Origin: Phialocephala subalpina
Taxonomy: Eukaryota; Ascomycota; Leotiomycetes; Helotiales; Mollisiaceae
DNA length: 64,000 bases
Direction: 5' to 3'
Assembly: GCA_900073065.1 (NCBI GenBank)
Contig: FJOG01000008.1
Coordinates: 1,569,353 to 1,633,352, forward strand
Numbering within the stretch: position 1 is the first letter of the stretch; every line of letters starts with the position of its first letter. The notes below the pieces were generated by a model. It worked only from the letters and a program-made list of their open reading frames with translations. It did no database searches and was not told the DNA's origin. Position numbers and translations under genes: made by a program. Shown piece after piece: positions 53,440 through 64,000 of the stretch.

Positions 53440-54757
53440 TTCACGATCGTTACGATGAACAAGAGCTGCATTCTGGCTGGGTGGAGATTATTTGAAGGCG
53501 CGCTACGGGTTGGCGGGTGCTGGATTTTGGGGAGCCGACAGTGGAGGATTGAATGAAGCTGGTGGAAGTAAGAAAGGGAGAGTTTGATTAATCTTGTACC
53601 AAGAGTCGTTCCGTCATTGAGATTATCATCGCTCGCGTTAAGGTTTTCATGGGTCTTCATGCCTGCATAAATGTTATTTACCCAGGGCCTGCTCTCTTTG
53701 CTTTGGATGTGTGTATAATGTTCGGAGAATTCAAATTGAACTCGGTCGTTAAGGCTATTATTGGCTATTCCTGACACTTCGCTACTTGACGTATGTATTA
53801 GCTCTCGAGTGCCTGGAAATAAATCTCTCGTTCAAAATCTCTGGCAAGTGCCTCTAGAATCTTTGCAAACTGCTTCTTTGACCTTTGCTATCAAATGATT
53901 ATAGACATCCTCCTCTACATTCTCATGTAACCGGAATTCGGACATTCTGCTCCACCTCCGCCCTTATCTCAGCACCAACATCCTCCTTCCCATTCCATCT
54001 CAGTCCCATACTTTTTCTATCCTATTCTATCAACACTTTTGCCGTCAACAGTAATTTGCTATCAACGTTTCGAACAATTCTGATCTAAGCCTTTTCACAT
54101 TTGGACAAAATTGGAAGATTTTTCACTGGAAAAATGTCGGTTCTAGTCCGTGCTAGATCTTCGGTGTGAAACCAATCCATAATCTGGGTTCAACCCTTGA
54201 AGTGGCTCTCGATATCTGATTTTTGCGGATGTTTGGGAACAGCACGAGGAGGGCATACACCATGCCAACTGCACCTCCAGGGCAAGGTTTCTGGGTAGGT
54301 CACGTGTCCGAGACTATCAAGGACTGTTTGTCGTTGTTTGCCATAAGCTTTAGATTTGAATGGATCATTATCAGAGTGGAAAGTTCTCAGATCATATTCT
54401 TTATTCTACTTTCTGTCTCTCTTAGTCTACTTGCATTTGCGAGTATCTCTAAGGAGGTGTATCTAAATTCTAACACAAGGACAACAAAAAGTCTATCAAG
54501 TGCACCACCAACTCCGCCTCTATGCACAAATGCATCAATCAACTTTCGCCGAATTCCAGATCCTACGTATCATCCAATGCCAGATCCAACACCTGATCCA
54601 ACACCAGAACAACGCCGTTTCGAAGTCAAAGCTGACCACAAATCTAACGCCAGATTCAGCACCGGATCCAACGTCAACTCCGAGGTCAGATCCAGGCCTA
54701 ATCAGCTTCACCTTCATCATCAAAACCAATACCATATCAAATCAACCTCAATAACCC
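53440..54757. other. intergenic, convergent 3' ends
   Basis: Between glycogen synthase (plus) and the GPCR (minus). A short tandem of CCAGATCCAACACCTGATCCAACACCAGAA-type words (11-12 bp period) lies at about 54575-54615. A plus-strand frame over it is repetitive and opposed to the GPCR last exon, so I do not call it. Confidence 0.4.
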
Positions 54758-57057
54758 TCAAACAACATCCCAAATACTCATCTCCCCCTCCCCACCGGCC
54801 CTACTCTGTCTCCCTCCCATCCTCGAATCCACCCCTCCAAGCCGACTACCGGTCCTCGACTCCATTCCTGCACGACTAGCAGCCCTACTCCCCCCCCTCT
54901 CCGACAGCGGAATATTGACCGTACCGACACTATCTCTTCTGGATCGGGAGGGAGAAGGGAAGGAATCAGAGAGGTGGCGTTTTCCGGTTCGGAATTCGTG
55001 GTAGATCTGTTTGACGGTTGGGAGGGAGGTGGAGAAGAAGATTAGTGCGTTCCTGTTGCGTTTTTAGTTAGGGTTTTTGGGTGTGAGAATACGAGAAAAG
55101 AAAGTGGTAGGGGAGGGAAAGAGAAAGAGAAGGTGGGTAAGGCTATCTGGGCGAATGGAAAAGGGGGAAGAAAGGGGGAGGGGAGGGGAGTAGAAAGAGA
55201 GGAGGCGGGCTGAGAGAGAAGAAGAAGGAAGAGATGCAAAGGAGAGCCGACGTGGAAAAGAGTGAAAACGATAGTATGGAAGGCGAAAGGGAGAGGGAAG
55301 CAAGGTATGTAGACAAGACAAGGATATGGAACGAATTCAGGACGTACCAGAATCCTTGCAAAGGGAGGACAACGGCAGTAGCGATGTTCAAAGAGTAGAT
55401 TAAGGGGCCGGTGGGGTGTATGATGCCGTAGACGCGGTTGGTGGAGGAGGGGATCCAGGTTATGAGGATGGAGGCTGTGAAGAGCATGGCTGTTTGGGTG
55501 TATCTGGGGAGGCGGGGCGTTAGTTTGAGGTTGGTGAGGTTGGTGGAGGATGTGGGAAAGGGTTGATGAGAAGGAACCAGACGTACCGGTACTTAACCTT
55601 ATCCATCTTCTCCCATCTATTCAACGTCTTCCCCACCCTATCAACAGTCTTATCAAGGCTTTCTTTGACAGCCCACAAGGCCTTCGGAATCCATTCCAAA
55701 ACATCAACCACGAAATCAAGGAATGCCTCCACGCAACTTCGTCGACGAACAAAAGGCTCCGAGGAGATTGCACAATCGTAGATACCTTCATCCGGGCGCA
55801 ATTTGCTTGAGTCTGGCGAGTCTGGCGAGTCTGCTGAGGGCAGTTCGGGAAGGGGTTTCTCGGAGTATTCGACGGAATAGGTTGTGGAGACATGTATTTG
55901 GATTGGTGGGAGGGGTTTGGGTGGCTTGGGAGGGTTGACAAGGGTGCGGTCAATGGATTCGGAGAGTCTACTTGAGTGAGGGGTTTCAGAGCGTGAGATT
56001 ATGGGGAAACGTGATGAGTTGTGGGTGCGTGGTAAATCGTGGGTGCGTGGTGGTGTTTGGATGATGATTGGTGTTTGAACGCGGGGTGGTGTTTGGATGC
56101 GTGGTGATGGGGGGAGGGGTGTTGGAAGGGTTGGAGAAGTGATGATGGGTTCTGGGTGTTTGTCAGTTTTCCTTTTGTTTCCTAGTAGTAGAGGGTTTAG
56201 TTGGTGAGTGCTTACTGTGCTGTGGTCTTGATTCTGTGCTGGTTCCAGTTGAAGGAAGAGAGGCGGCTTGATTGAGGTGTGTCTGGTTCGCCTTCTTCGC
56301 AGCGTGGAGTTGGGATCGAGCTCGGAAGACGTGGACTCCGACAAGAAAGTAGTTCAAGAGTGAGGCGATGGCCATGACCCAAACTGGTCCGTAAAAAGAG
56401 TATATTCTGTCCCAGGCGTGGGTTTGGCCTATGAAGCACCATATCTGTTTGCCGTCAGCTCACTTTCACAGCAACGCGTCAAAATCCCGCCAGAAAAGAT
56501 TGGCTTCAATGGCATTGGGAAGACTTACGATCGCGTATCCATATATTGGGCCATTCCTATCTCTATAGAAGAGGAAAGTTATGGCTGGGATGAAGGGTAG
56601 GCCGTAACACAGAAGACAGTACAACCACCAAAACTTTTTGATTCGCTCCACAGATATTCGACGGTAGAATATCAACAGCACGGTAATCGAAGCAGCGCAG
56701 CACCAATAAGGATCCGATTGTTCGAACCTGCACAACAATCATCAGCGGAACTCTCAAACGGGATTTGGAGCAGAAAGTGAGCGGGTTGAAATAAACTTAC
56801 CACTCAAGCGCAAAAGCTTGAAATTGACAAAGAGGCCCACCAGGGTTCTTCAGACCAAGCATACCAATGGTAGCAGCAGAGTTGGCGATTAGATTCGCAG
56901 GTGTAGCCATAAATATCATGGTGTTTCCCACATTGCGAAATTCCTTGAAGAGGAGGAAGGTGGTGAGGAGTAGGAGGGAGCAGAAGACGGAGAGGAACCC
57001 CATCGAGCGCTCGATGGCAACGATGGTTTCTGTTTGTTTTTCGGTGAGGAGGACCAT
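54758..57057 (-). CDS. cAMP-receptor-like GPCR (7TM)
   Basis: Six exons: 56801-57057, 56529-56727, 56216-56444, 55587-56181, 55348-55503, 54758-55052; phases agree, 576 residues. MVLLTEKQTETIVAIERSMG starts TM1 (FLSVFCSLLLLTTFLLF). Later segments: MIFMATPANLIANSAATIG, CCAASITVLLIFYRRISVER, WWLYCLLCYGLPFIPAITFL, YGYAI-IWCFIGQTHAWDRI, FYGPVWVMAIASLLNYFLVG, then TM6-7 YTQTAMLFTASILITWIPSS and NRVYGIIHPTGPLIYSLNIA, VLPLQGFWNALIFFSTSLP. This is the fungal cAMP-receptor-like/Git3-type family that signals through G-alpha to cAMP, often for carbon sensing. The third cytoplasmic loop is very long (about 250 residues, Pro-rich, repeated QTPPR). The intron between exons 3 and 4 is only 34 nt, so that junction is uncertain. 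The tail is Ser/Arg/Gly-rich and ends MSIWDVV. Confidence 0.85.
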
Positions 57058-60000
57058 TTTTGCGATTGCGATTGGGAAGGGATTTGAGGTGTTTAGTGGA
57101 AGTGATGTGGTGGTGGCGGGTTGTTGAGGGAGAGCGCGTCGAGGAAGAGGTTTGAATTTTTTTGGTGTTGCGAGGTAGAGGAGTTGAGCAGGAGGATGAC
57201 GCATTTGCTTTTGCCAAAGAGGTGTATGTGAAAATTGAAGGTGATGTCGTGAAGCTGGGGGCCGCTTCTTCAAGCCTATTCACTCTCATTGCATCCTCGC
57301 CCTCCCTTTCACTTTTGCGCTGCAAGCGCTAAAGGACAGACCTTGACATCCCACATCAAAGCTGTCAAATAACAGGTATATATTCAGCACGCCATAAGCT
57401 TTTGGTTCAAACTGTACAACCAGCAACTGATTCAACCTCAGTGAGGATTGGGTGACTGATTCGGGTTGCCGGTCGTGAGAAGAGTCTCGCAGAGGTAAGA
57501 TTTCCTAGTAATACGGGATCAGTGTCTTTGATGGGATCATAAACCTTTGCTGTCAAGTCTCTTTGACTGTTAACTATTTGACTTTAGTTTCCACATTTGG
57601 AACGGACAGTTTTTTTTTTAAAAAAAAAGCGAATACCCAATTTACCACAAGGTAGCTTTGCATGAACCCGAGTCAACTCTTTACAGCTCGAAGACTGCCT
57701 CTGTTGGCTCTCCCAGCAAGCTTACCTGCGAGCATATGATTAAAGCAGCTATATCGCTGAGGTTGTCAGCTCGTAGATGAGGGGTGTGGTATATTCTTGG
57801 AAACATTAGGAGAGGTATCGAGGACTTCTAAGATTTCGACCTGGCCATTTTCTTTCACCTTACAGACATTCACTCTCTTCAACAAGATGCAATTCCCGCA
57901 TATCTTCAAGAGGCTAAGCCTTTTTATAAGGTATTAATGGTCTCTGTTCTTCAAGCTTTGTGGTAATACCTTCATCCGGCCCTATTACGGCTACGGGGTG
58001 TTCTTCTTGCAATGCATCTGAGTAGCAATATCGTTTCTCAACTTCGGCCCTTGGAGTCGGAATCGTTTGGGGGATCTCGTCCTATGTCAAGCACCCACTC
58101 TAAGCTATATTCATCTTATTGCCTTTGCTGTCAACTGTCTGCTCATTGTCATGTCCCAACCTGGCTTCCATTCAAAGTCCCTGCAGGCAGCAGAACAACC
58201 AGAGCATGCTCTGATCATCTCTGATTATCATTATGAAAGGCTCTCTCATAGGATGCACAAATCTTACAGACAGGTAGTGTGCAATCACTACAATCTTCCA
58301 TTGCAACATCCTTGCTCTTGTACGTATCCATGTTCAGACTCCATCGTCTCGGTAGAATGCCGGTTGAGGGCTTAACTAGGCAGGATGTCCTAGCAAATGA
58401 CTTGTTTGGTCCCGGAAAGGTAGGAGTGAAGTGTTTTGAGACCATAGCTTTGCAATCTAGCTGGGTCCTCAAGGTAAATTCACCTTCAGATATGGATCAC
58501 GTGGACGAATCCGCCTGTTTCTCCTTCTAAAATCTTGCTATAAAACCATCTGCACAAGATTCGTGGTAAAGACAGCAGAGGAATCAGGTGGGATGGAATG
58601 TGTGACGGGCCAGCAACGAAGGAACCAACCATGAACCCGCCTAGTCAAGTGTCGGCAGGCCACTTGCAACCACCTCCACTCACTTTCAGAGCTTCAGGTA
58701 GGTAGTGTACTGTATGGGTTAGGGTTAAACCCGTTGATCTCAGGACTCCTATTACTCTCAAAAACTCCTGTCGCTGTCAAGTTCGAGTGATTCCGTCTAG
58801 TAGAGAGGGGAAATGGGATTCAAAGGCGGCATCATCAACCGCGTTGGGCTGTCGCGGCTTCTATTTGGAATCTTGGGATTGAATAGCGCATTCAAGTTGC
58901 ACTTGCTTAATGTATCGTCTGCTGCCACAGTCTACTCTCAAACCCTTTTCACGAGTTTGTACATTGTCTCGGGGCTTGAATTGGCCCCGCTGTTTTCTTG
59001 GATAAGTAATGTGTTCGGCAAAGAAAGGGGCATTCGCTTGACCTACGGTTTGCCTGGCATGAAAAAATGGAAAGCATTCTATCATTCAACGAGCGCAGCT
59101 ATGTGCCCAGAAAATACCTAAGTGATTTCAGTGAGATCATCAACAGTACTCGGCTGCACTGTTCAAGCTCCGAAACCTTAATCTTCAATCTTTCGCAGAT
59201 CGTTTCGTTGATTTTTGTGTCGGCCGAAGGAAATAGATGAATAGTAATCTGCAAGTCAAACCTAAGGGCTTCTGATGCTTCATACCTGTTCATCTCGGTC
59301 CCGAAGTAAGGACTCAAGACTTCAAAGTGGCATCTAAGAAGTAGAGAAGTGTGCATATTCTAGTGAACAGACATTTTAGAGGCTCCGATTCTCCGCTCCA
59401 ATGACTTGGGAGACTCGGGACGACCTGCAGGACCGAGGAGCCTCGTGCTGAGATAATTAATCATGGCACGAGTAAGTACGATAAACCTCAATATACCCAA
59501 CGTTTCCGATCGAGGCATGGAGTGTACGTAAAGAGGTCCAGTCAGATGAATGATATAAAATGCTCTCGGTTCTAAGTGAATCCAACAATCTCACCAACCA
59601 CCCCCCAAAGACAGCAGAAGAGAACCGCGGGCACACTCGAATTGAAAGTCAACCATGCATTGGAATCGCATATGCTATCATTCAGGTACGGTTTCACGAG
59701 AAGCCAAAGATGCCATCGCGAAAGGCACCACGGACTGCTACAGCGAATACCACCCCGCTCACTCGACTGTTCGTGGCCACCATTCAGAATTTGATGGGTA
59801 ATTAGCTTCAATGCGATCCAGAAGGATAGGGAATTTCTTCTTGCTGTGAAAGGTGTGTGGAAGCCTCTCGTGAGTCTGCTCTTGTTCACATCTTTACTCA
59901 CATTGCTCAGTGCCTCTGGCCCCGAGAGAGGCCAAAAGAAGATGTGATGGATGCCTTCAGGTTCTGATCGCTGACATTTAGCCATGCGTTCTCGCCAAAA

Positions 60001-60435
60001 TCCAGGCACTCGCACCCCGAAACCTCGCCCCAGTGCCTCTCATGCCCCTCAACAATCACTTGACTGGCGGACATTCAAAACATGACTCGCCAATCAGAGC
60101 CGAGTCTCCTTGACTGACTTTCTCTCAGATTGACGACGTTGGACTCAGTTATGAGCTCCAACTAGAGCAAATCAAGCCTGAAAAAAAATCAGCTTCAACG
60201 ATTTTGCTTGCCCGCGTTCTCCTCTGAGTCTCGATATTTTCTAACAAATGATCAAGAAAAATAAGCTTTTGCAGCCCAAGATCAAGGGTCCGAGTGGCGA
60301 GAAGGAGCCTTTTGGGAAAGGGCGTTAGATCATGAGGATTTGACTGATACCTAGACGGCAGGTGGGATTGTCTGAAGGAGGTGGTACGTTGGAGAAGATA
60401 AACAAGTTTGACGATAAAAGAGATGTTGTAATAAA
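57058..60435. other. long gene-poor region
   Basis: No gene supported in 3.4 kb. Notable only: T9 followed directly by A9 at about 57610-57628, and TTAGGGTTAAACCC near 58727. Frames of 75-150 codons on both strands (for example 58813-59121 and 59572-60015) lack recognisable content. Confidence 0.45.
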
Positions 60436-61858
60436 TCAGTACTTCATCCGTATCTTCCACCCTCCACTAAAACCTCTCGCGACATAAAATGCAACAAATG
60501 ATCCCACATAACACGCTCCCGTGAAGACAATCAAGCCCCAGTAAGCTCCTCCATTCGCCTCCACAATAGCTCCTGCAATAGGCACTCCAGTTAAACACCC
60601 AAAAGCGACAATTGTATAACACGTAGCATAATATCTCCCATACTCTTCCACTCGACATAATTGTCCCACACAAACTGGGGTCAATGAGATGTTACTCCCA
60701 CTGCTGAACCCGAACAGTACGGCAAAGACCACGATTCCTGGTATAGTAGTTCCGAACGGCAGCCAGATTGCAAAGACGGAGACTATGGTGAGGACGATGG
60801 TGAGCAGAATTAGGTTAAATCGTCCAATGATATCAGAATAGGCCCCTGGAAGCCAGCGACCAAAGACAGAGCCAGCAGAGAGTATCGGCAGAATCTGATA
60901 AGAGAACGACATGTTGAATCCGGAGTGGAGAGCGTAAGATGCAATGTACGTCAATGGCACGAACAACGCCCATTCCATCAGGAAGCAGCCGATGACTGCA
61001 AACAGGAAGGCTGGCTGTCTCAAGATTTTGAGGTCTGGATGAGGTGACCTGGCGGTGCGAGATGGCGGAAGGTTAGATTTGACGAGTAGGATACCAAGGA
61101 GGGAGAGGAAGAGAATGGCGAAACCCATGATTCGTGTTGCCCATGCGAAGCCGACCTTTGGAATGAGAGATTCAAGGAGGAGCGGAAATACGACGCCGCC
61201 CATTGCTCCTCCCGCCGTTGCAATTCCGGTAGCTGTCCCGCGTCGTACATAGAAGAAGTGCCCGACGGCAGCGACTGATGGCGTGAAAAGGAGGGCTGTG
61301 CCAACCCCGCCAATCACACTAAACACAATAATGAAGTGCCAATACTCTGCAAATACATCAATCATCCAGATTTTTTAGTCGTTTAAAGGAGAACTTACCT
61401 GTACAGACTCCAAGCAACAGCATGCCGAGTACCACACAGACACCACCCGGAATGGTCAGCCATCGAGGGCCATACACATCGAACAATGGACCGATGTAAA
61501 TTCCACAAGCGAAGGATAGAAATGTATAGATCGAGAAGATCCATCCAATCTGATCTGGGGTATACGTCGAAAGTTGGTTCTGGGCTATATAGGCTTGGAA
61601 AGATGCAAGAGTATTAGCTATTCCGAGAGATGCAAACATTGCACACCAAGAACCGAAGACCACAAGCCAAGCACGGAGTCCACCCTCGGGATATACATAT
61701 TCATCCTCTGTCCCGAGCGACGTTGCCGAATCTTGCGGATTTTTCAATGGAGATGGGTTCTGTTGTGTTGTATGGTCAGGTCTAGAGATCTTCTCGTTGT
61801 AAGGTTCATCTAGAGGAAGGTCCACGTCTGCAGCGCCTTCCCATGCTTTGGCTGTCAT
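60436..61858 (-). CDS. MFS transporter, monocarboxylate (MCT/MCH) type
   Basis: Exons 61399-61858 and 60436-61346 (GTAAGT...GCAG intron, 52 nt) give 456 residues. A polar head of about 60 residues precedes EGGLRAWLVVFGSWCAMFA, LASFQAYIAQNQLSTYTPDQ, IGWIFSIYTFLSFACGIYIG, GPLFDVYGPRWLTIPGGV, typical of fungal monocarboxylate-permease-like MFS proteins. The second half has VGHFFYVRRGTATGIATAGG, SAGSVFGRWLPGAYSDIIGR and FGFSSGSNISLTPVCVGQLC. About 12 membrane segments are expected. It likely moves a small organic acid or related compound by proton symport; the true substrate cannot be read from sequence. An upstream TTG in frame is ignored in favour of ATG 61858. Confidence 0.92.
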
Positions 61859-63625
61859 GTGCACTTGCGAGGAGCTTGGCCGAGAGAGTGAGGAAAGGGC
61901 CAAGAGAAAGAAGCTTCAAAGAAACAGTCCCTTGCATGGCGAACGGAAAGGAAGAAACATTGCACAAGATTGAGATTGATAAGTGGGGGTTTGCGGGGCG
62001 GTCCAAGTTGGGCTGGACTTGCTTGCGGTGGCGCTCTTCATAAGTGAAAGAAGATATCTCTGGATGAGAGAGTTTTATTGAATCCCGAAAAGCATTGTCC
62101 ATGATTCGAAGAGGCGTCTTCCTCTGCCTTCGTATCATTAGCCTTGGAGGATTTGGAAAGAGCAGAGGAGGTCAGAGAGGAGGAAGTCGCGTTCCGGAGC
62201 TAGTCTGTAAATAGCTTAGTGGACTCTGATTGTTGTGAATGTCGCGATCTCCAACAGCTTCATCACTCTCTTCCTCCAACAAACCAACTTTCATCTAATG
62301 GCAGTGCTTGGGAAGCAAGACCGCACTGCAGCCTGCTCTGCTACCCTCAATTGGGATCCAGCTATAGCTTTGAAGCCATTGCAGCCATTGCAGCCAACGT
62401 CAGGTAGGTATGTTCTCTGGAGTCTAGCCATGCCAAATAACACTGCTCTCTCTCTTCGTCTAAAGTTTGACTCTGTCATCTTCCTCTTCAGTTCCGCCTT
62501 GATTCTCTGTCAACTTTTCGCATAATCTGTCTTGCTTCTGCGCCCCCTGGGTAATGTACTTCAACCTTTTATGGCCATCGCCTGCTTGATAACCTTTACA
62601 GGTCCGCTTTCCTCGCAATACTACCTCCAACAGTCGCACCTGCCGCTCGAAGTCGATACACCAGTGTATGAACCTCGAAACTCGTTGGACGAACAGTTGA
62701 TATCGATGGGACAATTTTCGGCAAGGAAAGGCTGTGAGGAGGTGTTGTTGTGCGAATAATAGTGTGGATCTGCCCAACACTTCGAACCTACCTCTGCCGC
62801 ACACATATACCCCTCGCTTTTCGAACCTGCAAAAATCCGCCACTCAATAGCAGTTACATGGCGACACTGACGAAGATCTCGAGGTTACTGGGAGTTGGAC
62901 ATTGGTTTTTCAATCAGGGTCTTGACACCCATCCAAAGATCATACTGTCAAGTTGCGATCATTGTGCCGACTGGTGGGCTTATTCAAACACAACCATGGA
63001 TGAGTTTGGTGGGGAAACTATGATATCGATGACACGCACGCGATTAGTATATCTACCTTGGCTTTGTTCTTGCTAGCTTGCCCAGAGTATGGAAGTAGCA
63101 GGTGATGTGGTTTTGATCGACGAAGTCACACTCGAGATATCTACGTTCCGTTCTATCTTTAATTGCCACTCGACCTGAGCTAGACAACTCTCGAGTGAAA
63201 GTTGCTGTCATACTGTATGAGTGCTTTCTTTGTTGGAAGTCCATCACAACGGTTAATCTGTCCCTCATCCAGCCATCGGCTCTTATGCCCGAAAGCTCTT
63301 ATCTCTACGTCCCACATGTATAGTAGTGTAGTATATCTACGATATGCCAAGGGCGATAAACTGTGACGATCTCTTGTTCTTGATACTTTCGCGATTGGGC
63401 TCTCACCCGAGTATTTAGCAGCATGTTTTCCCGGTATACAGATATATTAAGCCTCAAAGCCCCACATTCGACTTGCTCCTTTGGAATTGATTGGGGGCTC
63501 CATTCAACTATATCCCCTACAATGAAACATATCCAGAATCTAAACTTAAGCCACTGACTGTGACACAATATTTTCTGTTTCGTTTCTAAGGTTCCCTTCT
63601 GTTTTCGAAGTACACGAGCATCACC
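61859..63625. other. intergenic, divergent promoters
   Basis: Between the MFS gene (minus) and the DUF1996 gene (plus). No gene supported; tandem TTGCAGCCA at about 62378-62396. Confidence 0.4.
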
Positions 63626-64000
63626 ATGCATTGGACTGCACTCACAGCCCTCACCCTTCTTGGGGGTGCTCGCACCCAAGCCGGAGCTGGAGGTGCAGCA
63701 ATGCTGCGCTTTGCGTGCTCACAGCTTGTCGTTGAGCGTCTCGACCCTTTGGTGACTCCAGGGGTGATCGGATCTCCACACGTCCATCAAATCGTCGGAG
63801 GAGACTCGTTCAACGCGACCATGGCTCCCGTCATTCACGATCTGCCTTCTCTCTCCAATTGTACTAGTTGTACTTTCGGTGAGGATTTCAGTAATTACTG
63901 GACAGCGGCGATGTATTACAAGGCGCGAAATGGAACTTTCAAACGGGTAGCGCAGTTTCCGAATGGAGGCCTCAAGCAGAATGGAGGGATCACGGTCTAT
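63626..64000 (+). CDS. secreted DUF1996 protein, 5' part only
   Basis: From ATG 63626 the frame stays open to the window edge (125 codons). A signal peptide (MHWTALTALTLLGGARTQAG) precedes the DUF1996 start: LRFACSQLVVERLDPLVTPG, SPHVHQIVGGDSFN, NCTSCTFGEDFSNYWTAAMY, KARNGTFKRVAQFPNGG. DUF1996 proteins are extracellular, often with a C-terminal WSC domain or Ser-rich tail, and of unknown activity. The conserved HxHxIVGG-like and FSNYWTA segments are intact. The rest lies beyond the window. Confidence 0.9.
   Translation, partial: MHWTALTALTLLGGARTQAGAGGAAMLRFACSQLVVERLDPLVTPGVIGSPHVHQIVGGDSFNATMAPVIHDLPSLSNCTSCTFGEDFSNYWTAAMYYKARNGTFKRVAQFPNGGLKQNGGITVY

Noticed and set aside
54223..54879. 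Plus-strand frame of 218 codons with Pro/Thr repeats
   Set aside because: Overlaps the last exon of the GPCR in antisense and consists of repeat-derived sequence without conserved features.
57610..57628. T9A9 run as a terminator or origin element
   Set aside because: Homopolymer runs are common in fungal intergenic DNA and nothing nearby supports a function.
58720..58742. Telomere-like TTAGGGTTAAACCC
   Set aside because: Less than two repeat units, internal, no array.
1..64000. CRISPR array, bacterial operons or insertion sequences
   Set aside because: No regularly spaced repeats, no Shine-Dalgarno-led gene strings, and spliceosomal introns throughout show nuclear eukaryotic DNA.

Overview
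The window is nuclear DNA of a filamentous ascomycete (Pezizomycotina). Supporting this are short GT-AG introns (about 45-95 nt) with CTAAC/CTGAC-like branch points, Zn2Cys6 transcription factors, a hybrid histidine kinase, a DUF1996 protein, 2EXR and DUF7587 families, a HET remnant and a GT3 glycogen synthase. A Leotiomycetes-like genome is my guess, not a demonstrated assignment. Gene models below were built by hand from reading frames, splice sites and phase consistency.

Left arm (1-17.5 kb): accessory and decaying. Two divergent 2EXR-family copies are both broken. They share a stop at the same conserved tryptophan, and most lesions can be explained by single C-to-T or G-to-A changes. A Zn2Cys6 regulator is truncated beside an exact 250-bp tandem duplication and a perfect 13-bp inverted repeat. 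A repeat-rich stretch holds a type II tRNA-Ser with the odd anticodon ACU. Next comes a long regulator locus carrying two separate Zn2Cys6 clusters in one open frame, one split by a GC-AG intron. A small two-exon gene, a GH3 beta-glucosidase tail with a Trp-to-stop change, diverged non-coding repeats and a HET-like fragment complete the arm.

Middle (18-32.7 kb): ordinary genes. These are a membrane J-domain protein, a Ser/Thr-rich single-pass surface protein, a seven-exon hybrid histidine kinase, a proline-rich protein, an F-box/LRR protein and a two-exon DUF7587 protein whose C-terminal domain has an R-S-E layout like ADP-ribosyltransferases. An assembly gap of 580 N lies at 33083-33662.

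Centre-right (34-50 kb): a run of small genes without clear relatives that I recognise. Many carry CCHC, MYND, C2HC or CxxC putative zinc sites, and three are charged coiled-coil proteins. Several have TATA boxes 80-140 nt upstream. A class I methyltransferase and a hidden 109-residue gene sit among them. This is the most interesting accessory segment.

Right arm (51-64 kb): housekeeping and surface functions. It holds glycogen synthase (5 exons), a six-exon cAMP-receptor-like GPCR, a monocarboxylate-type MFS transporter and the 5' end of a secreted DUF1996 protein cut by the window edge. The sugar-sensing GPCR type, glycogen synthase and transporter are plausibly all nutrient-related, but adjacency alone does not show joint function.
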